64,000 nucleotides of DNA from Nothophaeocryptopus gaeumannii. Taxonomy: Eukaryota; Ascomycota; Dothideomycetes; Mycosphaerellales; Mycosphaerellaceae. The first letter of the stretch is position 1, and each line of letters begins with the position of its first letter. This document shows positions 55,866-64,000 of this stretch, piece after piece. A program made the translations under genes and the position numbers. Under the pieces are notes generated by a model. That model was given only the letters and a program-made list of their open reading frames with translations. It made no database searches and was not told where the DNA came from. The stretch is taken from the NCBI GenBank assembly GCA_031771865.1, contig JASISA010000001.1, positions 930,001-994,000 of the forward strand. The letters are read 5' to 3'.

Positions 55866-57775
55866 ATGCTGGACACCATCCGAGACGCGCCTGTAGGGCA
55901 ATATATTCGATATCTTACTCGCAACAAGGTCTTGCTCTACCCCGAAGAGAAGGCTGACTTCCAAATACCGAACTGGTACGTCGATGCAAGGGTACGAGGC
56001 TCTAAAGCGACGACTTCGACGACACCAACACTCAAAGAGAATAATGGCGAAGAAGAGGTATCAGGATACTTCAACAGGAAGCGTCCATCGGATGAGAATG
56101 CTGCCTCCTCACACCACACACCTGAGGATCCGGACAAGGACTCAGACGATGAGAAAGACCTCGAGGTTGTTGATCAAGTGTCGAACTATGCCAGAGTCGC
56201 TGATTCGGCCAAGAAAGATGAACGCATCATCGTCGACTGGTAAAGCAACTACGACCGCGGAAACCCCAACAACTGGTCCATGCCCAAGAAAATCCTCGCT
56301 TCAGGCATGGTCGATCTATACACTTTAGCCGTTTACATGGCTTCTTCAATTGTCACGCCAAGCATATACACCGTCATGGAGAAGTGGAACGTCTCGGTCA
56401 CGGTAGCGAGCTTAACACTTGCGCTTTACGTACCGGCATACGGTATTGAACGGCTGTTCTGTTCCCCTTCCAGTGAGATCGCAAAGATTGGGATGAGTCC
56501 GCCTTATGTAATTACGATGGGGTTTTTCCTGGTACTGTCTGTGCCGGCGGCGATGACGGATAGCTTTGCTGGGTTGTTGGTGTTGAGGTTCCTTCAGGTC
56601 AGTACACTCTCCATCTTCACATTCGACGATCAGCAGCTAATGATTTGACATGGTAGGGCTTCTTCAAATCTCCCTGCCTAGGAACAGGCGGCGCCTCCAT
56701 CGGCGACATATTCGGCTTCACATCCCACGCACCCTACATGCTCTGCGTCCCAGTCCTCGGCCCCATCATCAGTGGCTACAGTGTACCAGCCATGGACTGG
56801 CGTTGGGCGTACTGGGAGATTCTCTAGCTCGTTGGATCGACCTACGTCGTGATGCTGCTGTTCCTACCACTCTTCTCAAGACGACCCTTCTCCGTCGGGC
56901 CCAACGCCTGCGGAAGTTGACAGGCGACAATCGAATCAAAGCAAAATCTGAACTCGATGAAGGGAAAGCCCGACCCAAAATTTCGAAGCACTCGTCCGAC
57001 CGATCCAACTGATGGTAATGGATCCCGCCATCGGCTTCGCAGCTCTCTACTCAGCACTCTGCTACGCTATCTTCTACTGTAACGCATCCGTCTCCTCCCT
57101 GCCCCCTCCAATCCTCCACCTTCCATTCACTATTCACAGCCTTCTTCGAATCCTTTCCCCCCGTCTACGGAGAGATGTGCCACATGTCCGCCAGCAGCCA
57201 AGGCCTCACCTTACTCTCCCTCCTCATCGGCGCCCTCATCTCCGTCGCCCTCTACATGGCCTACCTAAAATGGATTCTCAAACCGCAAATCATCAAATCC
57301 TGTCTCGGACCCCCTGAACGAAGACTCATACCAGCATTATACGCATCTTTCCTCGCACCGGCGGGATGTTTGTGTTTTTGTGGACGTTCGATCCAGATAT
57401 CCGTTGGATAGTGAGTTGTATTGGGGTGACAGTGTTTTGTATGGGTGTTATGATTATGATGTAGTGTATTTTTGCTTATTTGGCGATGTAAGTATCAGCC
57501 CCATCCACAGCCGCTTACATTGGATTTTGTTGCTGACAAGTGGTCTTCTTGCAGGGTCTATCCTGGCTTCGCTGTTCGCAGGCAACGATTTTGCTCGATC
57601 GTCGGTAGCTTTCTCTGCCATCTTGTGGGCACGCCCAATAATAATTCATACGAAAGTTGGACCGGGCGTCAGCTTACTCGAAGGGTTTACGGCGGAATGT
57701 ATTGCAGGAGTGTATGTTTTGTTCTTCTTTGGAGATAAGTTGAGGGCGAGCAGTAGGTTTCCTGCCAAGTATTGA
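55866..57775 (+). pseudogene. Dead DHA1-type MFS drug/polyamine transporter
   Basis: Full-length homology to fungal DHA1 transporters survives in pieces. The N-terminus (MLDTIRDAPVGQYIRYLTRN, KVLLYPEEKADFQIP) and the cytoplasmic region end at DW-TAA near 56240. The same frame then resumes with NPNNWSMPKKI and helices. An intron 56598-56656 (GTCAGT..GTAG) joins FLQ to GFFKSPCLGTGGASIGD. WEIL is followed by TAG (56827-56829) where the family has Trp. After that the RRAQRLRKLTG block is frameshifted. The helix block 57160-57370 (ALYMAYLKWILKPQ, PPERRLIPALYASFLAPAG) and the final NDFARSSVAFSAILWARP segment lie in other frames, and about eight residues before LGPIISG are missing. At least two stops and several shifts make it non-functional. 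Confidence 0.85.
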
Positions 57776-58927
57776 TACGGAAGAGGTGGATGGTAGATGT
57801 GAGATGAGTGAGGGATGTGGGAAGAGGAATAGGTTGTATGATGGATTTGGAGTTTGATACTTGCCCTGTACCCAGGCATTGCGATCACGTTCTTCTGCTC
57901 TGGCAGAAGGATGCCCAACACCAACGACGGGGCAACTCAAAGCAACATGGAACACATAACTTGGCGTTGGTAAGTAGTGCCAAGAGCTCCAGCTGTATGG
58001 CTGTAGTGGTTCAAAAGCCAGTCCTCAGCTGTACAAGGTATTCAAACAATGCATTGAAGCCCCTCGATCACCTTACCCTGCGTTGACCCGCAGTTGAGGG
58101 CATATCGACATTACGAGGCGCATTGGCATAGAGGCTTGTAGACCAGCAGTGTGACTGCACGTGACGTTTTGCTCAAAAGATGCAAGGTTATCCATGCCCG
58201 TGAAGCAGATGATTCGCTCAAGGCTTGGCTGATCATCACTGCATACGTACACTCTTCAGTGGCTCATCAGTACATCTCGCTTGGCATGTATGCTGCTTCA
58301 GCCACTCACTACGGTACACATACGTTGACCGTTCTGTTTATCGGGCATCAGACGGACACTACTGCCTCAAACATGCTTCAGCCAAGCCGAAATTGACTTC
58401 ATCGTGGAAATGTGACAGCAACATCGCGCTTCCTCTGTAGTGATAAGGCTCTGACCATACGAACAGCGCAGCTCGTATGTGGCAGTGTGCAGGAAATTTC
58501 TTGTCTTTGCCGGTAGCTTTCTTGTGCTTGTCAACATACGCTTGGGATGCGCCTGTATCTAACGCCTCGGCGAACTGTCCAAGAATCCACTCAACGAGCG
58601 TTGCTGATTGTCTCGTGGACAACGCCATGCCGACTGAACGGTGTGTAGTGGTACATCCCGCAAGAAGCCTAGAAGCTGTGCACTTGGCGCTGGCGAAGAT
58701 GAGCGTAAAAGTTCTTGTCGTAGTCAAGTATTCGATGTTCTGAAACAGGAGACAGGAATAGACTCGCGATGATGAGGAGGTACGTTGTGATGTTGAACGG
58801 AGATGGAGTTATAAAGATAGCTGACTTGTCGAGAAAGAGACGCTATCATTGATGCAAAGGACATCGAACAACTTACCTTGAAATTCACTCTTAATTACTT
58901 CCAACGATCTGCCATTTACAGTCCACC
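57776..58927. other. Intergenic region
   Basis: No supported gene. A 122-codon minus-strand frame (58359-58727) has no motif or signal and is not called. Confidence 0.4.
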
Positions 58928-59597
58928 ATGAAGCTCCAATCAATCCTGCTGCTGCTCACGGCGGCATCCAGCGTTGCCAATGGTCTGAGCGTTGGTAAGA
59001 GGGATGGCGATGACCTAGCTCCACACGATGAAGGTAAATATCTCAAGCCTCTCAAGAGCTACGAAAAGCCCAAGCCAGAAGATTGGGACGACAGACGCGA
59101 GCTCGACGATATGCCAGGACCGGACGGCAAGCCAAAGCCAAAGCCTGGAGAAGGTGCAGCAGACGTTGCTCCTCCGCCTCGCCACGACCTGTAGGATGAG
59201 TACCCTTGAGAGCAAAGCATTGGGAATTGTGCTAACTAGCCCCAGCAATGGCGACGGTATCATCGATGATGCCGACCGACCCATCCCACTACATGAACTC
59301 GACGCAGATGGAGACCGGGACCAAGACTACCATCCACGTGAGGCTGCAGTCGGCACAGTCAATGATGCAGTCGCCAAGAACAACATGGGGAGGGATGATA
59401 ATCTCAACCTCCAAGGGGCTGCAGTTGATCGCAGACAGAATGGTCCCGATGGAGATGGTCGCGATGGAGATGGTCCAGATGGAGACGGTCCTGATGGTAA
59501 TGGGTCCGGCTTGCGAAACGCAGCTGGGCGCGTATCGTTTCCAGTCGTACTCGGAGGACTCTCTGGTGTCGCAGCTGTGTTTGTCGCACTTCTGTAG
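58928..59597 (+). CDS. Secreted, probably GPI-anchored protein with EF-hand-like loop, 204 aa
   Basis: Exon 1 is 58928-59190 and exon 2 is 59246-59597. The 55-nt intron has a weak GTAGGA donor but a good GCTAAC branch site and CCCAG acceptor, and it splits a Leu codon. A signal peptide (MKLQSILLLLTAASSVANG) is followed by a Lys/Pro/Asp-rich region. Splicing creates DLNGDGIIDDAD, which fits the 12-residue EF-hand/dockerin calcium loop with acidic residues at positions 1, 3, 5 and 12. A second weaker D-rich stretch (ELDADGDRDQDYHP) follows, then GPDGDG-type repeats (about 160-180). A hydrophobic end (GGLSGVAAVFVALL) is typical of a GPI signal. Calcium binding is inferred. Confidence 0.6.
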
Positions 59598-60946
59598 AAG
59601 CCTTATGTGCGTGGAAAGAATCGGCTCCAAGGGATGTCGTATCGGTGTCGGAAAGGGAGAATGCTCACGTGAGACGACGGACAAGACTGCATGAAACATG
59701 GCTGGGACTTGGCGTTCGGGGGATCTGATCTCATTTCAATTCGGTCTCGTTCCTTGTTTTGCATCGTTATGATGAGTAAGGAATGGCATTTGCAAGAATT
59801 CATGATGATGTTTGACCGGCTTTCCATGGTAAAGACGCTCGCTCTCCAAAAATTGCCAAGTCGGACATCGGAAATCATGCCGGATGAGAGTTTGTGTGAC
59901 CGGCACCGGATACGCATCGTGTATACATCAAAATATAAGTCACGGTGCATGGGACCTGTAGCGGAGCGCCGTAGTTCGGCCTTGTGAGGCATTGAGGAGA
60001 TCGCTCGAGGTGTCGCTTGCTGAGCTGCTGAAGATAAGGTGTCGTGCTGAGCTGTCCAGTCCGGACAGACCGGGATCCGTCCATCCGAGCTCCGTCCATC
60101 CGAGATCCGTCCATTCAAGATCCGTCCATTCAAGATCCGTCCATTTGAGATCCGACCATCCGAGACTACGTGGGTCCACTAGACGCCGTTCCTCTCTCTC
60201 GCTTGCGAGAGGGTGTGCGGCTCCGCTAAACCTCCGATGTATCTTGAAGCTTCGTGCCGGCGCACCGCACCACATGGCGACCACTGCGTAGTGACACTCG
60301 ACAGAAGCTCAATGACAGTCTAAGCGCCGCTCGAAGGTGAATGAAAAAGTCCGATACTGCATCGTAGCTGCGACATCATCCATGAGGCAGAGGAGCGCTT
60401 CACAAGGATGTTGTTGCTTGGCATTGAACAGCTCTCTCTACAACCGCATTGCTCACCAGCGGCGCCCTCGACGTGTCTGCTTTCGACATCATGCGGACAT
60501 CTTGTTCGTCCAACTTCGCGGCCACATGAAACAAGAGCATCTTGAGGCATTCGTCATCCAGTGCGCTGGATCAGCTCCGGAAGTATGCAACCCATTCTTT
60601 CTCATGGCCGCTGGAGCCGGAAAGCAGCTACTACCGTGACTGTACATCACAGACAGGGGGACCATCAGGAAATACATAGCTTTTTGCGCTGGTTGTGTGG
60701 TCTTTGTCGCTGCAGCCCAGGTTGGTGCAGTCGGGATGAGAGCATACGAGCGGAATCGCATACAGCATGTTGACTTCCGCACTTCGGACTTGGGAGGAGA
60801 TGCCTCGAATGAAGGAGTCTTGGAGCGAAGGCCGGATGCTTGATCATCCAGATAGTGCTCTACCGTAGGTATATGAGGGGTGGTATTCTCACCTGCGTTT
60901 CTCAGTCTTCCACACGACCGTCAAGTCCATCGCAATCCCAGCCATC
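59598..60946. other. Intergenic region with a minisatellite
   Basis: Includes the 15-bp repeat at 60074-60163 (listed separately) and a small hairpin (CTCTCGC-TT-GCGAGAG) near 60196-60211. Frames through the repeat encode Trp-Thr-Asp-Leu-Glu-like units by chance. No gene supported. Confidence 0.45.
60074..60163. repeat. 15-bp minisatellite, six units
   Basis: Six head-to-tail units of 15 bp based on gatccgtccattcaa; units three and four are identical and the others differ by one to three bases. It is in non-coding sequence. Confidence 0.9.
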
Positions 60947-61814
60947 ATGTTCCACGCCAAGCTCTGTCTCGCCTTCTTGACTGCGGTCGCCGTTGCGGTC
61001 CGTGGGCAGAATATCGACATCAATGATCTGCCGCAGGAGTGCCAGGGACAGTGCCAGCAGCTCGTTAATCTCCAGAATGTAGTACTCCCGCTGCCTTGCT
61101 GAAGATGTTCGCTGACAATGTCCAGAGCTGTGACAATCAGTACGAAAATGGCGACAACAATGATAACAATAACAACAACAACGACAACAACAATGGCAAC
61201 CTGGACTTCGGGAATCAGCAGTTCCGCAACTGTATGTGCAATGCGCAGAATGCGAACCAGTTTGTACCTCAGTGCCAGTCTTGCTTCAACAACTGGAGAA
61301 ACACCAACAACAACAACAATGGCAATAACAACAACGATGATTATAATGACGCATGGAACGGTATGTCGGACCACTTTCAACTCCTCCTCGACGACCTGGA
61401 GCTGCAAGAGATCGACGGATGTGCAGATGTCTTCGGGTCGACCGAGATGTCGGCGTCTTTCTTCCAGGTGGCGACCATGCTCGCGTTCCTTGCCTGCCTT
61501 ATCGCATCGTTCATAAGCTGAATTCTTCTGCAACAGACATCAACCAGTGGATGTCAAACTGCGGCTACCAAGGCGTCAACACGCCGTACAGCAACTACGG
61601 CGGCACCACCACCAATGCCTATGGTGGTGCATATACGCCCATCCCGAGCGGGTATTCGGTCACTTACAGCACCTCTGTCACGACTGACCAGTACGGTAAC
61701 ACACAGTCGTATGTGGCTCCCATCACCCGCTACACTGGTGCTGCTCCTCTTCCCACCGCGCAGGCCATGCTGGGCGCTGTTGGCGGTCTCATGATGGCGG
61801 TTGCGGCTCTTTAG
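60947..61814 (+). CDS. Secreted Asn-rich Cys protein, probably GPI-anchored, 214 aa, three exons
   Basis: Exons are 60947-61078, 61126-61360 and 61537-61814; introns 61079-61125 (GTAGTA..TCCAG) and 61361-61536 (GTATGT..CAACAG) are in phase. A signal peptide (MFHAKLCLAFLTAVAVAVRG) precedes a Cys-patterned region (LPQECQGQCQQLVN, then SCDNQYENGD), Asn-rich runs, MCNAQNANQFVPQCQSCF and a C-terminal SNCGYQGVNTPY segment. Tyr/Thr/Ser-rich sequence follows, with the hydrophobic end AMLGAVGGLMMAVAAL of a GPI signal. The Cys layout resembles small fungal cell-wall proteins with unknown role. Intron 2 can also be read through (see findings). Confidence 0.65.
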
Positions 61815-62824
61815 GGTGTCATTACTGCTGGATTGGTGGGGACGAAGAGGGTCGGGGTTGGCAGCGGCGGAGGCAGAGGCGGAGGCGGAGTGAACCCGAG
61901 ATTGATTGGAAGTCGTAAAGTGGTGGACTGTAATAATGGCTGGAGGTTTTAAGCAGTGATGTAGTAGCAAAGAACCAGTATATGTGTCAACTAGACAAGA
62001 GTAGACTCGGACTCGTATGCTCGTCTCCCTTGCAGTTTCGGATGGTGTTGAAATGGTGTTGAAGTGGTAGTCGTGGTCGTGATGTCTTTGATGAGTAAGC
62101 TGCGCTCGGGCCCGCTCTTGTGCTCTCCATGTCAACAGCAACTTCACGTCTCAACAGCTCGGTCCAAAGGCTCTCCACCATTATCCACGCATGCTATAGC
62201 AACTATGGATTTCTAAAGAGAAAAATCGAGGTGGAACGGCTCCAGTTTCAAGACAAGCTCAGTGAGCAGCCCACTCTATCTGCAGGCCGAACGGTCAAGC
62301 TGCGTAAGGCTCTGCTATTGTTACTCGTCTTGCAGAACTGATCCACATTTTAGCAACGTAGAAAATTGCATGCAGACAGAGATGAGACCGGGAAGTCGAT
62401 CCTCTCCCCACTTCGTGCTTCTTTCCAGGCCGAGTCTTTGGGCCTCTTGCCGATTGCATCCAAGTCAAGAATACTACTACAGCCCGAGTAACTGTTGCAA
62501 TCTACCTAATGCAGTATTGCCCTTATAGTACATTTGTAGTCTATTAGAGTTCCGATGTTTTGCCAATAAGTGGTTGAAATCATGTAATTAGTACTATATA
62601 ACTTTGGTATTTAATTATATCATACACTTGATTTCCTCTTATTATTCTTTTGAGAAGAAGAGGAGAAAGTGTTACACACATACGTTAAAGACTATTATAA
62701 CAGTCTCGCCCCCGGCCCAGACTTAGGTAACAGCGACTTCGTTCTCCGCCCGCGCTAAATCTTCTAACAACTTTCCGCAGGAGTGCAAGTGCCTACTAGC
62801 AGCCTTCCGTGCTGAACTATCGAC
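61815..62824. other. Intergenic region with AT-rich tract
   Basis: No gene seen. From about 62510 to 62705 the sequence becomes strongly AT-rich compared with the rest of the window. It ends in an 18-bp near-palindrome (62689-62706). Confidence 0.5.
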
Positions 62825-63518
62825 ATGGCCGATTACGAACCTGCAAGTGACACGTACCAAAGAAACTTCGAAGAAGCACTGTGGTTGTTCGATTTAGAAC
62901 GCTTCGACGAAGCCATCCTCCGGGCTAAATTCAATCTCATGGACCCCGCGGCGCCGCGATTCCGGCAAATGAAGAAATGCATACTGATTGTTAGCGCGGA
63001 AGACTAGTGGTATGAAGCAGAGGTATGTAAGTTCATGCACCATCTCGGTGACGCTGGCTCGCTCCACGAAGACAGATGAAGGTCCTTTTATGCGTCTTGT
63101 GAGCTCACTTATCATAGCGGTACCTGCTAGCCGCCGAGGAATCTGGCGGAATGCGAAAGAGCTCGTGCCCGAGACGGACGAAGTGGCCCAGGAGCAGCTC
63201 AGCAATTTTCGAGCCGACCTCGACGCGGTGCATAGAGATTTGGAGTGCCAGAGACCACCAGCACGTCGAGAGACATCTGAAGAGACGGACGAGGAGGTGG
63301 AGGGTGATGAGCAGGATGATGATGAGGACGATGAGGATGGCGATGACACCAGCGACGCCTCGGAAGAGCTGGAAAGTGAAGGCAAAAGTGATCGATCATC
63401 TGAACCTGATGCACTAGGTGTGCTGAATAAAGAATTGATGAGTATCGCATTGCTCGAGCAGCTACAAAGGGAGATCTGGCGCCAGCGAACAAAGAACAAT
63501 CTCAAGCAACGATGGTGA
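62825..63518 (+). pseudogene. Disrupted gene of a MADY-type acidic-tail family
   Basis: The start MADYEPASDTYQRNFEEAL and FDEAILRAKFNLMDP resemble an uncharacterised small fungal family that I recall from Dothideomycetes. The frame meets TAG after VSAED (63005-63007) and then continues with WYEAE to a good intron (63023-63117, GTATGT..ATAG). It resumes in phase with RYLLAAEE. A further one-base shift then leads to a long acidic tail in another frame (IWRNAKELVPETDEVAQEQL, then a Glu/Asp run and LEQLQREIWRQR) ending at 63518. One stop and one frameshift make it a probable pseudogene. Clean splice signals show it was recently functional. Confidence 0.55.
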
Positions 63519-63854
63519 AGTCCGAGGATGCCAAGTCGGAAGAAGAAGCCAAGCCGACAGCCGACACCAAGCCAAAAAGAAACGCCAAGCCACGAGAAGA
63601 CCTCCAACCTGTCAAGCCAGGTATTGCAACACTGCCAGCCGATAACATCAAGGAAGACATCAAAGAAGGCATCAAAGAAGGCATCAAAGAAGACTTCAAG
63701 GATGAACCCAAGGTGAGATTACACCCATGCTGTGAGTTCCATTCGGTAGTTCTAAGTAGACTATCGTTGACCACTTTGCTAGGACGAGCCGTACGAGTGG
63801 AGTCTGAAGGCGGTACTGCGCAGTGCAACTGATGTGGCAAGAATTATGAAATGA
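63512..63854 (+). CDS. Small Lys/Glu-repeat ORF, 90 aa, two exons
   Basis: Exon 1 is 63512-63712 and exon 2 is 63783-63854; the 70-nt intron (GTGAGA..GCTAG) is phase 0. The protein is hydrophilic: KSEDAKSEEEAKPTADTK, then a tetrapeptide repeat (xIKE, four copies) from a 12-bp DNA repeat at 63644-63691, ending DEPYEWSLKAVLRSATD. It starts inside the end of the previous gene (ATGGTGA overlap). It could be a separate gene or the displaced end of the disrupted neighbour, whose start frame it shares. No family recognised. Confidence 0.3.
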
Positions 63855-64000
63855 AACCTTGAGGGACGCGATCACAGATGGTCAAATGTGGTGTAAGAAC
63901 GGTGCGGTTTCTAGCAGAGAGATCTTGGGCAACAAAACCACAAATGAATTGGGTGTGAGCCTCACAGTGCAAAAAAGCCCATTGCGAGAGATTGTCGGTC
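63855..64000. other. Window end, no gene seen
   Basis: The final 146 bp carry no frame worth reporting. Confidence 0.3.

Noticed and set aside
58359..58727. Minus-strand 122-codon frame
   Set aside because: No recognisable feature; retained only as non-coding spacer.
59940..60284. Minus-strand frame with Trp-Thr-Asp-Leu-Glu repeats
   Set aside because: Product of the 15-bp minisatellite; no start context, signal or homology.

Overview
The window looks like nuclear DNA of a filamentous ascomycete (Pezizomycotina), most likely a Dothideomycete. Introns are short (mostly 47-105 nt, GT..AG, with CTAAC/CTGAC-like branch sites). Genes lie on both strands, each apparently with its own promoter. 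The protein set is typical of moulds: VRG4 GDP-mannose transporter, HSF, fungal RFX factor, Ytp1, YOP1, Swi5, Siz/PIAS, M14 carboxypeptidase and GPI-type secreted proteins. The Dothideomycete guess rests on recalled resemblance of two small families (53.8 and 62.8 kb) and is inference only.

Layout. 0-20.5 kb is a conserved block: a DUF4203 membrane protein, a YBL028C-like nucleolar protein divergent from a Siz/PIAS SUMO ligase, a GT8 glycosyltransferase, a Ytp1-like protein divergent from Swi5, and an RFX factor divergent from YOP1. 21-28 kb is an accessory block of small membrane proteins (3-4 hydrophobic helices each, 150-235 aa), several related to each other and at least one broken. 29-35.9 kb is conserved again: Plp1/TXNDC9 divergent from the GDP-mannose transporter, then an HSF1-type factor. 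36-43 kb holds a broken acidic ORF, a 1128-aa multispanning protein with N-terminal repeats, and a coiled-coil protein.

43.8-49.2 kb is a second accessory block. It has a three-exon, cysteine-rich small secreted protein that only appears after splicing, more small membrane-protein genes and pseudogenes, and a 187-aa secreted four-cysteine protein. 49.5-54.6 kb holds a monocarboxylate-type MFS transporter, a secreted M14 carboxypeptidase and an F-box-like protein. 55.9-57.8 kb is a clearly dead DHA1-type MFS transporter. 58.9-61.8 kb has two probable GPI-anchored secreted proteins, one with an EF-hand-like loop and one Asn- and Cys-rich. 62.8-63.9 kb has a disrupted acidic-tailed gene followed by a small lysine/glutamate-repeat ORF.

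The contrast is the main message. Housekeeping genes are intact and splice cleanly. The intervening blocks carry lineage-specific membrane or secreted proteins with repeated single-base frameshifts and in-frame stops. That points to birth-and-death evolution of accessory genes, or less likely to local assembly errors. Exon models were made by eye from splice signals and reading phase. No database search was run.
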